Source: Ceratotherium simum simum (lineage: Eukaryota > Chordata > Mammalia > Perissodactyla > Rhinocerotidae). From it: 64,000 nt of DNA. The stretch covers positions 10,749,546-10,813,545 of the forward strand of contig NW_004454173.1 of assembly GCF_000283155.1 (NCBI RefSeq), written 5' to 3'. The notes under the pieces are model-generated. The model was given only the letters and a program-made list of their open reading frames with translations. It searched no databases and was not told the origin of the DNA. Below, piece after piece: positions 1 to 10,148 of the stretch (its first letter is position 1; every line of letters starts with the position of its first letter). The translations under genes were made by a program, and so were the position numbers.

Positions 1-134
1 GGAAGGGGCAAGAGAACTCTGTGAGGTCTCTTTTTATAAGGGTGCTAATCTTATTCATGAGAGCTCTACCGTCACGACCTAATCACTTCCTGAAGGACCC
101 CTCCTCCTAAAACCATCACATTGGGGATTAGAAC
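1..134. repeat. Possible old LTR or medium-reiteration repeat remnant
   Basis: The sequence reading 'gtctctttttataagg...ctaatc' followed by 'cacattggggatta' has the look of an ancient interspersed mammalian repeat, cut by the window edge and disrupted by the ERE that follows. The family is not assigned. Confidence 0.35.
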
Positions 135-144
135 AAGAACTTCT

Positions 145-361
145 GGGGCCGGCCCCATGGCTTGGCGGTTGGGTGCGCGTGCTCCGCTGCTGGCTGCCCG
201 GGTTCAGATCCTGGGCGCGCATTGACGCACCGCTTCTCTGGCCATGCTGAGGCCGCGTCCCACAGACAGCAACTAGAAGGATGTGCACCTATGACATACA
301 ACTATCTACTGGGGCTTTGGGGGGAAAAAATAAAAATAAATAAAATCTTAAAAAAAAAAAA
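145..361 (+). mobile_element. ERE SINE, plus strand
   Basis: Starts with the GGGGCCGGCCCC head and a tRNA-like promoter (A-box region 'tggcttggcggttgggtgcg', B-box 'gggttcagatcct'), followed by the 'ctatctactggggctttgg' 3' body and an A-rich tail. A 10-nt target duplication, aagaacttct, flanks it at 135-144 and 362-371. Confidence 0.93.
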
Positions 362-779
362 AAGAACTTCTTATAGTTTCTTATTAGCTAACATAAAAAC
401 TGTTGGCTTCTTGTTTCAACAGCAGTTTTAACCACAGAAAAATCAAATAATAAAGAATTTAAAAAAATTATTCCTGTACATAATAAGACAATATATATAT
501 AGTATTTAGTAATAATATTGTTGACTTAAACATACCCTCATAAATGGAATTTATTATTATAATAAAGTTTAATTTTTTACTATTTTAAATAATGCTGTAG
601 AGTAGAAAAGTATTTTCAATAAATATGATAGGGTAAGGTTTGCAATAATATATAGAGAACGCGTAGAAATTACTGAGAAAACTACTGAGATCCAAATGGA
701 TATTCGTACATAGGAAATAAATTGACAATTGTTAAAAACAAAAAAAAGGAGAGAGACATAGTTCAACCTCACAAATAAT

Positions 780-1050
780 CAAAGGAAACCAAAACTACTT
801 GAAAATACCTTTCTTTGCCTTTTCATAGTCAATGAAATAAGCACTCTTTATGTTGCTGGTGAAAGAGTATTTTAATACTACCTTTTTGGAAAACACTTTG
901 ATGCTATTATTCAAGATCCTTCAAAATTTTTCTACCATTTGACCAAATATTTCACTTCTAGGAATCTATCCTGGAGATATAATCTTAAATATGGAAAATT
1001 CTTAATACCAAAGATATTCATTGCAGCACTTTACAAATTTACTAATTTCC
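780..1050 (+). mobile_element. L1 3' fragment, plus strand
   Basis: Contains degenerate versions of the L1 3' landmarks: 'ttgctggtgaaagag', 'caaatatttcacttctagg', 'tatcctggagata' and 'ttcattgcagcac'. No open frame survives. One of few L1 pieces here in the same orientation as SYNE2. Confidence 0.55.
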
Positions 1051-1194
1051 TTCTTAACTGCCCAAACCACACCCCGTCTACTCCAGTAAATGATTTGCCC
1101 CAGAAGCCAAAAAACCCTGAAGTCAGAAAAATTGGTTTTATTTCCAAATAAGATTATGATGTGGGCTTGAGGTTTTAAGTAATACTACTATTAC

Positions 1195-1365
1195 TATAAT
1201 AAAAATGATAGTAACGATGATGCTAATGATAACTTCTACCATTGATGGCTTAGTCACTGTGTGCCAAGGGCTTTGCATATTATTATATCATTTCGTTCTC
1301 ACAATAACCCTTAATGTAAGTATTATTATCCCTGTTATACTGGTGAGAAAACCGAGGCTTAGAGA
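1195..1365 (-). repeat. MIR SINE, left part (minus)
   Basis: Typical MIR reverse-strand landmarks: 'gtgtgccaagggctttgcat', 'ctcacaataacccttaatg' and 'gagaaaaccgaggcttagaga'. The continuation of the same MIR resumes at 1903 after a 537-bp insert. Confidence 0.7.
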
Positions 1366-1902
1366 ATTTTGGAAGTAACTGTAGGGGTTTTAATGTTATT
1401 AAGATGGTATTATGAATAAAGAGCAAAGAATTCCCAACCCTGCCCTGCCAGTTCTCCTGATTTGCTGTGGGGTTGTCAAGGGAGATATATAGTAAAAAAA
1501 TAAGACCAAATGGTACTGCTTTATTATTATCTGCATAAGTACCCAGAACCCCAACAAGTTCTCTGGTAAAAAATGGGTTCGAGTGTGCAGTGTCCACAAG
1601 GCCTTTATCTTGTCCAGATCCAAATCCGAATCTTGGAATCTTATCACCCTTTGTAGCTCCGATATTGATGCAATGACCTGGGTTCATGAGAAGATAGGTG
1701 TGCATAGTTCTGGTCTCTGGAGCTGTAGCTCATCTCATCTGTTGAACAATAAGGAAGCAACACGAAGCAGAAAAAAGAGCCATATCCATGTGTTGAATTT
1801 TTCAGGCACGCTGATCCTGCTCACTAGTAAATATGGTCCAATTTATGTCTTGGAATTTGAACAGTCAGATTAGCAACTTCCTTGGTAAAAAAGAAAAAAA
1901 AG
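1366..1902. mobile_element. Unidentified insert within MIR; possible retrocopy
   Basis: Lies between two halves of one MIR and is bordered by a short direct repeat (tagaga, 1360-1365 and 1903-1908). It ends in an A-rich run at 1887-1901, suggesting a poly(A)-tailed plus-strand retrocopy. A plus-strand open frame runs to a stop at 1871-1873, 13 nt before that run. The minus strand is open for 140 codons (1283-1705, overlapping the MIR). I recognise neither translation. Confidence 0.4.
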
Positions 1903-2003
1903 TAGAGATAGAGGTTAAGTAACATTTCCAAGATTATATGGCTAATAAATGGTGGAATCATTATTTAAACCCAGGCCTATCTGACTACAAAGTCATGTTT
2001 CAA
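1903..2003 (-). repeat. MIR SINE, right part (minus)
   Basis: Continues the MIR that stops at 1365: 'gaggttaagtaac', 'tatttaaacccaggcctat', then 'ctgactacaaagtcatg', the reverse complement of the MIR head. The two halves join without loss of the consensus order. Confidence 0.7.
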
Positions 2004-2979
2004 TCAAATTTGTGAAGTGCTGCAATCAATATTGCCTTCCCTGAAAACATGTTTGGAATATGTCAACGGCAGAGATAAAACTTGGTTAACTTTGCTTTGT
2101 CTGTACCCCTATCCCAACTGTAAAGGTTTGCTCACAAAGGTATTTTAACAATTAATAAAATAACTATCATTACCTTTAAGCAATGTATAATAGTCCAGGC
2201 TTTCCTTATTATTTTGAGAATCCTTGTATCTAGTACGATGTCTAACATATGGGCACTTTATATACTTGCTGAAATAATGTATTATTTTGTATGGAAGGTA
2301 TACAATTTTTAGTACACTGGTGTTTCTTTTCTCAGATGCCTTTCTAACTCTGAAAAAAGCAAACTTTAGTACTTCTAGTTAAGATAACTTTCAGTTGATT
2401 TTGTGATGACTTAGGGACTGTCTTCAGAAACAATCCGTTTCTGTAGTGTCTATTGTCGTGGTGCTTTGCACCAGTGGCTGAAATGTGATACCAATGAGAA
2501 CTTTTGTCCTTTAAAACCGTAGAAACCTGGATGTTTTTCTAGGATATGGTGCCAAATTTCCACTCTCTTTAATGAAAGAGAGAAATGCACAAGTAAGACT
2601 AGAAGCCCAGTAGGTCAGGGGACTGACTATCAAGTTTGGGAAGTGTCAGAGGGAGCCTGGTTTTCTTGATTCTGGTTTTACCCCTTCCATTCACTGTGGA
2701 ACAAAACCCACGGTTCCTGTCAATGTTGAAAGCACCCTCTCCGGCTCTTTTCTCTTCATTCAGTGGGAGCTTGTGTCAACGTAACAACAAAGTTCTTTGA
2801 ATGTAATAAAAATCAGAATACATATATGTATATTTTTCATTTAATTGAACGAACATTTATTATGCTCCAATGCGAAGAGTCCTTAACTAGGAGAAAAAAT
2901 GCCTGAGTTTGCATCTCTGCTCTCTCACTGTATCAGTCAGCATCCAGTCAGGACACAGAAACCTTCCTAGTTATGTCTT

Positions 2980-5055
2980 TTCCATTTTTAAAAATTTTAT
3001 GTAATTTTAATTTTTTTAAGTAAACTTTTTATTTTGAGATAATTGTAGATTCACATGCAGTTGTAGAAATAATACAGAGAGATCCTGTGTATCCTTTACT
3101 AAGTTTCCCAATGGTAAAATCTTAACAAAACTATAGTACAATATCTCAATCAGGATACTGACATTGATACAATCAAGATAAAGAACATTTCCATCACCAC
3201 AGGGATCCCTCATGTTGTCATTTTATAGCTGTATCCACTTCCCACTTGCCCCCACCCCCTCACAACCACTAATATGTTCTCCATTTCTATAATTTGTCAT
3301 TTCAAAAATCTTATATAAAGGAAGTCATACAGTATGTAACCTTTGGGGATTGGCTGTTGTCACTCAGCATAATTCTATGGAGATTCATTCAGGTTCTTAC
3401 ATGTATTGATAGTTTGTTCCTTTTCCTTGCTGAGTAGTATTCCATGGTATGGATGTACCACAGTTTATTTAACTATTCACCTACTGAAGGACATCTGGGT
3501 TGTTTCTAGTTTTTGGCTATTATGAGTAAAGTTGCTATAAACATTTCTGTAGGGGGTTTTGTGTGAACATCAATTTTTGTTTCTCAGGGATAAATGCCCT
3601 GGAGTACAGTTGCTGGGATGTATGTTAATTATATATTTAGTTTTTAAAGAAACTGCCAAACTGCTTCCCAGAGTGGCTGTACCATTTTACATTCTCATCA
3701 ACGATTTATGAGTGATCCAGTCTCTCCACATCCTTGCCAGCATTAGATATTGTCTCTATTTTTCATTTTAGTCCTTCTGATAGGTATGTAGTGGTATCAC
3801 ATTGTGGTTTTAATTTGCATTTCCCTAATTGCTAATGATATTGCTCATCTTTTCTTGTGCTTGTTTGCCATCTGTATGTCATCACTGGTGAAATATCTCT
3901 TCATCTCTTTTGCCCATCTTCCAATTAGATTGGTTGGTTTTTTTATTGTTGAGTTTTGAGAGTTCTTTATATATTCTAGATACTAGTCATTTGTCACATA
4001 TGTAGTTTGCAAATATTTTCTCCCAAGCTGTAGCATGTGTTTCCATTCTCTTAACAGGGTCTTTGGCAGAGCAAAAGTTTTTAATTTTGATAAAGTCCAG
4101 TTTATCAATTTTTCTTTCATGGATCATGCTTTTGGTATTGAAGTCTAAGAATTCTTAGCCCAGCTAGAGATCCTGAAGATTTTCTCTTATTTATTTTTCT
4201 AAAAGTGTTGTAGTGGTATGGTTGACATTTAAGTCCATCATCCCTCCATTTAGAGTTAGTTTTTGTATCATGTGTGAGACTTAGGTCAAGGTTCGTGTGT
4301 TTGTATGTAGATGTCCAGTTGCTCCACCACCATATATTGAAAAGGCTCTCTTTCCTCCATAAAATTGCTTTTGAACCTTTGTCAAAAATCAGTCGGGCGT
4401 ATTTGTGTGGTTCCATTTCTGGGTTCCCTGTTCTTTTTCATTGATCTATGTATCTATCCCTCTGCCAATACCACGTGGTCTTTATTACTGTACCTGTATG
4501 GTAGGCTTTAAAATCAAGTAGACTGATTCTTCCTACTTTATTCTTCTTTTTCAAGTGTTTTAGCTATAGTTCCTTTACCATTCCATATAAATTTTAAATA
4601 ATCTTGTCTATATCTACAAAATAATATTGCTGGGATTTGATAATAGTTGCATTAAACCTGTATATCAATTTCAGGAGAACTGACATCTTTACTATGTTGA
4701 GGCTTTCAATCTATGAACTTAGTATGTCTCTGCATTTATTTAGAGCTTTGATTTCTTTGATCAGCATTTTGTAGTTTTCAGCATACAAGTCCTATTCACG
4801 TTTGGTTAGATTTATACCTAAGTGTTTGATTTTTTGAGTAATTGTAAATGATATTATATTTTTAATTTCGGTGTCCATGTATTCATTGCTAGTAGAGAGA
4901 AGTGTAATTGCTTTTTATATGTTTATCTTGTATCCTGTGACCTTTCTGAACCCACTTATCGGTTCTAGGAGTATTTTTGTAGATTCTTTGAGATCTCCTA
5001 CATGCATAATCATGTCATCTGCAAATAAGGACAATTTCTTGACACCTGACATAGA
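2980..5055 (-). mobile_element. 5'-truncated L1, minus strand
   Basis: On the minus strand this reads as the ORF2 C-terminal half and 3' UTR. One minus frame near 4920-5050 retains LFADDMI, the reverse-transcriptase FADD motif. Another at 4117-4416 matches the ORF2 C-terminal region (FDKGSKAI...SLFNIWWWSNW). 3' landmarks include the 'gtattccatggtatgg' antisense segment near 3440. Frameshifts and stops make it inactive, and the 5' break is just upstream of the FADD motif. Confidence 0.85.
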
Positions 5056-5480
5056 GGGCTTCTTGTTACTGCTGGTTGGGGGTGAGAGTTCCAGCTCCCT
5101 ACTGGCCTCCACTGACATCACAGCGGGGAGTACTTTGTTACTGCTCAGCAGGAGTGAAAGTCCCAGCTCTCTACTTGGCCTTCTTTGACACTGGCCTGGT
5201 CGGGTGAGGGTGGGGCTCCTGTTACACCCTGGTGACGTGGAAGTCTAGGCTCTACACTTGACCTTTTCTGGCACGGGTGGGGGTTTGGCCACAGTTTTTT
5301 CTATAATATTTGGCTGCAGTGAGTGATTATTTTTCTGTCTTGCTAGGTTGACCAATCCTTGTTCTTTGGCTGAAGAGAGTGGGCTTTTCTTGGGGCCTTT
5401 TTTTGCCTGTGTCCATTGATATTACCAGGTGCTGGCCCTCCAGCACACAGTCTGGAATATCTGAGGGAAAAGAAAATGCA
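5056..5480. repeat. GC-richer degenerate tandem segment next to the L1
   Basis: At least three diverged units of about 60-75 bp recur at 5068-5285, each carrying a variant of 'gtgaaagtcccagctctctac' or 'gtggaagtctaggctctac' followed by a 'gacctt...gacac'-like end. This resembles repeat-derived sequence accompanying old L1s. I cannot name the family. Confidence 0.45.
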
Positions 5481-6030
5481 GAGAACTCATCACCATGTTG
5501 TCTTCAGGAGCTGATGCCCCCAGCCATTCTCCCTTCTTGAACTCTCCAGTTTTCAGTCTTACATTTATTTTGTAGATGATGCCCAGGGTTTTTAGTTGTA
5601 CTTAATGGGAAGGATAGGGAAAGTTTGTTTGCTCCATATTCCCAGAAATGGAATTCCCTCTAGGGTGTGTAATTTTTAATTTTTGTTTATGAGGAATCAC
5701 TATTTTCACATTTTATATAATTTTTAAAAATGCTCATGTAAGATTAGTAAATTGAGTGAAACATTAAGATTACGTTAGTCAACATTCAAATTTTATGTTG
5801 TAGTCTAAGATTATTGGCCTTTTGATAAAGTAATGTTTCACCTTCTATGTTAGAAATGATGTTGGAATTAGAATCATGGAAGATTAAACTATAAGTCATA
5901 TTAAAGATGTTTTAGAGTTCTCTCTGTTTTATTCAGATGAGCACTTAGGTTCTTCAGCATTACAAAGGTGATTCCTTTTAGAGGAATCTAGGAACTATCA
6001 TTTTTTATACCATTGAATGGAGGTGCCTTT

Positions 6031-6240
6031 CTTTCTTTCTTTTTTTTTTTTTTTTTTGCTGAGTAAGAGTTGCCCTGAGCTAACATCTGTTGTCGGTCTT
6101 CCTCTTTTTGTATGTGAACTGCCACCACAGCATGGCCACTGACAGAACAAGTGGTGTAGGTCCATGCCTGGGAACCGAACCTGAGCCACCAAAGCAGAGC
6201 GCGCCCAACTTAACCACCAGACCACTGGGGCTGTCCCTAG
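6031..6240 (-). mobile_element. ERE SINE, minus strand
   Basis: Begins with a poly(T) run (A-tail on the minus strand), then 'gagctaacatct' and the reverse complement of the tRNA-like head ending 'ctggggctgtcc'. The flanking direct repeat is aggtgccttt at 6021-6030 and 6241-6250. This is the type with the 'ttagctcaggg' 3' module. Confidence 0.9.
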
Positions 6241-6484
6241 AGGTGCCTTTTTTTGGTAGAATGTTATTTGATATGGACAAGAAACATGGTTTTAGACCAT
6301 TATAAATATTTTATCATGCAGAGTGGGAAGAAATTTGGATGTAGGATTATTGTTAAACCAGATAGTTTGGTTCTACAAACTTTTCATTGAGAAAGTGGGA
6401 CAATAAAAGCTGATAATAGAATTGTGATTCTTACCAGTTTGTCTATGTCTTTATATCAAAACATGTTTCATATCTTTTTTACAG

Positions 6485-6643
6485 ATTGAAATTGTCAAAG
6501 AAGAATTTAGTGAACATTTAGAAGTTGTAGACAAGATTAACCAGATCTGCAAAAATCTACAATTTCAGCTAAATAAAATGAGAACCTTTGAAGAGCCTCC
6601 TTTTGAGAAAGAGGCTAATATTATTGTGGATAGATGGCTTGAT
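6485..6643 (+). CDS. SYNE2: SYNE2 exon w1
   Basis: Encodes residues 1-53, opening IEIVKEEFSEHLEVV and closing IIVDRWLD. It is phase 0 at both ends (159 bp), so it could be skipped without frameshift. The acceptor follows a T-rich tract ending 'ttttttacag'; the donor is 'gat|gtaagtg', near consensus. The content is one and a half helices of a spectrin-like repeat, with the Trp near the end at a helix A-like position. Confidence 0.93.
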
Positions 6644-6939
6644 GTAAGTGATAATTTAATTGATTAGAAATTCCATTTTATAGTATTTAAATTCATCTTT
6701 TCTATTGTATCTTTAGTATTTTTATCTATTTACAAAATTCAAAAGTGCTCATTGTAAAAATGTTCACATGATATAAAGTTGATAACTTAGGAATTATCTT
6801 ACTCCAGAGTTAGGCACTGCTAACAAATGGGTCTGTAATCGTTCAGATATAAAAGTGCATACTCAACTTACTTAAAATAAACTAATTAATATACTATTCA
6901 TCCATGCAGGATATTGATGTTCAACTACATATATATATA

Positions 6940-7147
6940 TATTTTTTTAATTTTATTTATTTATTTTTTCCCCCAAAGCCCCAGTAGATAGTTGTATGTC
7001 ATAGCTGCACATCATTCTAGTTGCTGTATGTGGGACACGGCCTCAGTATGGCCGGAGAAGCGGTGCGTCAGTGCGCGCCTGGGAGCCGAACCTGGGCTGC
7101 CATCAGCGGAGCGCGTGCACCTAACCGCTAAACCACGGGGCCAGCCC
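6940..7147 (-). mobile_element. ERE SINE, minus strand (left arm of inverted pair)
   Basis: Reads 'ccccagtagatagttgtatg' through the tRNA-like region to 'ccacggggccagccc'. The T-rich start is the A-tail of the minus strand. The target duplication tcaactacatatat appears at 6921 and 7148. Confidence 0.92.
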
Positions 7148-7265
7148 TCAACTACATATATTTTTAATACATTTTTGGTTGAGTAGTAATGATATTTTTG
7201 TGAAGTACAAGTTAAAAATTTGTCTGTGTTGTATTTTAATCTGGGTTTTAAAAAAGCACCTTTTA

Positions 7266-7478
7266 GGGCCGGCCCCGTGGCTTAGTGGTTAAGTGCGTGC
7301 GCTCTGCTGCTGGCGGCCCGGGTTCGGATCCCGGCTGCGCACCGACACACCGCTTCTCTGGTCATGCTGAGGCCGCGTCCCACATACAGCGACTAGAAGA
7401 ATGTGCAGCTATGACATACAACTATCTACTGGGCTTTGGGGGGAAAAAATAAATAAATAAAATCTTTAAAATCTTTAA
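7266..7478 (+). mobile_element. ERE SINE, plus strand (right arm of inverted pair)
   Basis: Head 'gggccggccccgtggcttag', intact-looking B-box 'gggttcggatccc', 3' body 'ctatctactgggctttggg', then an A-rich tail. The target duplication is aaaaagcacctttta at 7251-7265 and again from about 7479. It stands only 118 bp from the preceding inverted ERE. Confidence 0.92.
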
Positions 7479-7736
7479 AAAAGCACCTTTTATTTATTGT
7501 GGTTTAAGAATTAGGAAGACTATTGCTGTCAGTTGTATATAAGCTATAGCACATCAGCTAATTTTTTTTGTAGAAGAAAAAACTACATGATATTTAGCAA
7601 ATTTTTTGTTGACGAATAAAGCAAAATAGCTAGTAAAGGTAAACTAAATTTTATTTAAAAATAGTGTTTCACTGAAACAATGGTTTTCATACTTTTCACC
7701 ATTAACTGTGTTATTTCTATTTTTTAATCATGGTAG

Positions 7737-7898
7737 ATAAATGAGAAGACAGAAGACTACTATGAAAATCTTGGTCGAGCTCTTGCTTTATGGGACAAAC
7801 TTTTCAACTTAAAAAATGTCATTGATGAGTGGTCTGAAAAGGTCCTTCAAGAAATGGAATTACATCAACTGACTGAAGAGGAAAGAGAAAAGCTGAAG
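7737..7898 (+). CDS. SYNE2: SYNE2 exon w2
   Basis: Residues 54-107, starting INEKTEDYYENLGRALALWD and ending EEEREKLK; 162 bp, phase 0-0. The pair of tryptophans (LALWDKL and IDEWSEK) fits the hydrophobic core of a spectrin-like helix bundle continuing from w1. The acceptor 'aatcatggtag' has a weak polypyrimidine tract; the donor is 'aag|gtaatt'. Confidence 0.94.
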
Positions 7899-8084
7899 GT
7901 AATTTAACAGAGATAAAATATGTGCTCCTTTTGTACACAGTTGACATTTTCATATTGAGTTTGCTTTCTTGAAGTGCGGTAGAGAAATCACAAAGTCTTT
8001 TATTTCTTTCATTATCCCTTGAGTGGGACGTGAACTCTATCTTTTCCTTTATAATATCCAGGAAGATGTTAGCGGATGTTATTG

Positions 8085-8560
8085 ATCTGGGGTTCACAGA
8101 CACCCAAGGGGTTCATGGATAAAATGATCTTACATGGGAAAAATCGCATCTTTATTTTCATGAATGTCTAAAATGTAATATTTATTTCAATTTTGAACAT
8201 AGTCGACAAACATAGTAGGATGAACATTATCTGTGACTTTGTTACCAAGAAAATCACAGATACTTTTGAATCGTTATCTGGTTGTTACAACTATTACCCT
8301 TATCACTACTTTGAAATTATGATATGTAGTAGGTCCACTGCCAGATCTTGTTATTTAAGGTATTAATAGAGAAACATATGTATTACTATAGTATAAATTA
8401 TTTTTAATATTTTGGTAACTATAACCCAATGTAATTGTTTTCCTTTATAATCCTACATAATTTATGTTTTATTTTAAAAATATTATTATGCAAAATGTCC
8501 ATAGGATTCACCAGACTGCCGGAGGGGTTTATGGTATAAAAAAGGTTAAGGAGTCTTAGC
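8085..8560. mobile_element. Probable non-autonomous DNA transposon remnant
   Basis: The ends are loosely inverted: 'ggggttcacagac...ggggttcatgg' at the left and 'ggattcaccagact...ggttaaggagtc' at the right, around an AT-rich interior without open frames. Resembles old hAT-type elements; family uncertain. Confidence 0.4.
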
Positions 8561-8608
8561 AGAAGCCCCATCAAAATGCATAATTGTTCCCAGGTGGTGA
8601 GTCTAGAC

Positions 8609-8820
8609 CCCAGGGGTTGGCAGACTTTTTCTTAAAGGGCCAAATTAGTGAATATTTTAGGTTTCTAGATCATTTAGTCACTGTCACAACTGCTCAACCC
8701 TGCTGTTGTAGCATGAAGGCAGTCAGTTATAGACACTACATAAATGCTTGAAAGTAGCTGGGTTCCAATAAAACTTTATTTATAAAAACAGACTGCCAGC
8801 CCTCAGACTGTTAACCCTTG
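8609..8820 (+). mobile_element. hAT-type non-autonomous transposon
   Basis: Terminal inverted repeats are roughly 'caggggttggcag' and, inverted, 'ctgttaacccttg', with the typical interior 'aaagggccaaatta...ttccaataaaactttattt'. An 8-bp target duplication, gtctaga(c/t), flanks it at 8601-8608 and 8821-8828, which is the hAT signature length. A reverse-oriented relative occurs at about 36021. Confidence 0.75.
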
Positions 8821-8935
8821 GTCTAGATCATGATTATAGACAACTTTCATAATTTGAATTAAGCAGTTCCTCAAAAAGATAAGGAAAAACACAAGGCTGA
8901 GTAACAACATAATTATAGAGCTTCAAGAAAGTCTA

Positions 8936-9204
8936 TTTTTGTGTGTGTGTGAGGAAGATCAGCCGTGAGCTAACATCCAATGCCAATCCTCTTTTTATTA
9001 AATTTTATTTATTGATTTATTTTCCCGCCCAAAGCCCCAGTAGATAGTTGTATGTCGTAGCTGCACATTCTTCTAGTTGCTGTATGTGGGACGTGGCCTC
9101 AGCATGGCTGGAGAAGCGGTAGCGTCGGTGCGCGCCCGGGAGCCGAACCCCGGCTGCCAGCAGCAGAGCACTCGCACTTAACCGCTAAGCCACGGGGCTG
9201 GCCC
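8936..9204 (-). mobile_element. Chimeric ERE SINE, minus strand
   Basis: Carries the 'gaggaagatcagccgtgagctaacatcc' type tail first, then an internal A-tail remnant (T-rich 8993-9024), then the other ERE body ('aaagccccagtagatag') and tRNA-like head. The single target duplication caagaaag(t/a)cta at 8924-8935 and 9205-9216 shows it inserted as one unit. Confidence 0.88.
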
Positions 9205-9721
9205 CAAGAAAGACTAGTTTTTGAAACAGTTATCTCAGGTTTTGCCATTTGGAACGAATTAGAATTGTCTCTTTTAACTCTAGGAAAACTTTTTAATTGC
9301 TTGTTTGTTTACAATTATTAGTTTGGAGCATATAAAATCTCTATGTTGGTAGGTCAGAAAACAGTCAAATATTGGCAATTATATGTGGTTCAATGTAATA
9401 TAAAGTGTATATAAGTGTGCATGATGGCTTTACAATATGCCAGATCTAATGCTTCAAATCTCATTTTTTCTTCTAATTTTTTCATTTTATTCACTTTTAA
9501 ATTCACATATTCATTTTTATACTTTTGGAAAAGATTTGCAAAATGTGCAGAGATTTATGAGTTTCCTGGGTATCTGATGATAGTCATGAAGTAAAGCTAT
9601 GATTTTCTAAGTATAAATGAATTATGGCTGAGTCACTTAAATTTGTCTTGAAGTACAAGTTGTTTAAAAATTAGAAGTTAAAGATTATAAACTGCCAGTC
9701 TGTGGGCCAAATTATGCCAAC

Positions 9722-9748
9722 TGTGTGTGTGTGTGTGTGTGTGTGTGT
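9722..9748 (+). repeat. (GT)n microsatellite
   Basis: About 13 uninterrupted GT units lie between unique flanks. It is intronic and probably length-variable between individuals. Confidence 0.95.
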
Positions 9749-10046
9749 TGGCACAGTTGATATGTACATATCTATGAAATGTAATGCCTTTAGGCAGGGG
9801 CTGCGTTCTGGTGTGGCATCAGCCTAGCCACTCTCTATTGTCTTGTAGCTAGAATGCATCACTCATTTGTAACATTTGCCTGACCCAAGAAGGTACTTGG
9901 GTTTGTAACTCCCAGGACTCTGTGGAAAAACAAGTCATTAGGGAAATTCAGGGCTCTCTTAATTGCTCTCTTAACAGTAGCAATCATGGGTATCAGAAAA
10001 TAAAGTATAAAATGAAAAGATTTTCCATTAAAATTATGTGTTTTAG

Positions 10047-10148
10047 GAAGAGTTACAAGTCAATGAACAAAAATCTTCAGAATTTTCTAAAAGAGTGGCT
10101 AAAATACAGTTTTTGCTTCAAAGTAGTGAAATACCTCTTGAATTGCAG
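10047..10148 (+). CDS. SYNE2: SYNE2 exon w3
   Basis: Residues 108-141, from EELQVNEQKSSEFSKRVAK to PLELQ; the shortest exon here at 102 bp, phase 0-0. It supplies a single amphipathic helix and the turn after it. Acceptor 'gtgttttag', donor 'cag|gtaaga', a strong match to consensus. Confidence 0.92.

Larger units (their letters stand above)
1..6484. other. SYNE2: Intron upstream of w1 (left part not in window)
   Basis: No SYNE2 exon is recognisable here. The stretch holds a possible LTR remnant, an ERE, a plus-strand L1 scrap, a split MIR, a minus-strand L1 with a degenerate GC-rich tail, and a second ERE, all listed separately. 2000-2980 and 5290-6020 are AT-rich single-copy-like sequence in which I see nothing definite apart from an L2-like scrap near 2830-2890. 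Confidence 0.7.
6644..7736. other. SYNE2: Intron w1-w2
   Basis: 1,093 bp dominated by two EREs in opposite orientation (listed separately). The remaining 6644-6920 and 7490-7736 are AT-rich with nothing else recognisable. Confidence 0.85.
7899..10046. other. SYNE2: Intron w2-w3
   Basis: 2,148 bp containing a putative DNA-transposon remnant, a hAT element, a chimeric ERE and a GT microsatellite. 9220-9720 and 9750-10040 hold nothing I recognise. Confidence 0.8.

Noticed and set aside
162..431. Open frames over ERE copies, e.g. with 'AAGCPGSDPGRA' or 'MYVIAAHPSSCCMWD'
   Set aside because: The same peptide reappears at every ERE on either strand because the SINE is GC-rich and stop-poor. These are repeat shadows, not genes.
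4117..5121. Active L1 reverse transcriptase (FADD motif present)
   Set aside because: The ORF2 region is broken into short frames, is 5' truncated, and only scraps of the domain remain.
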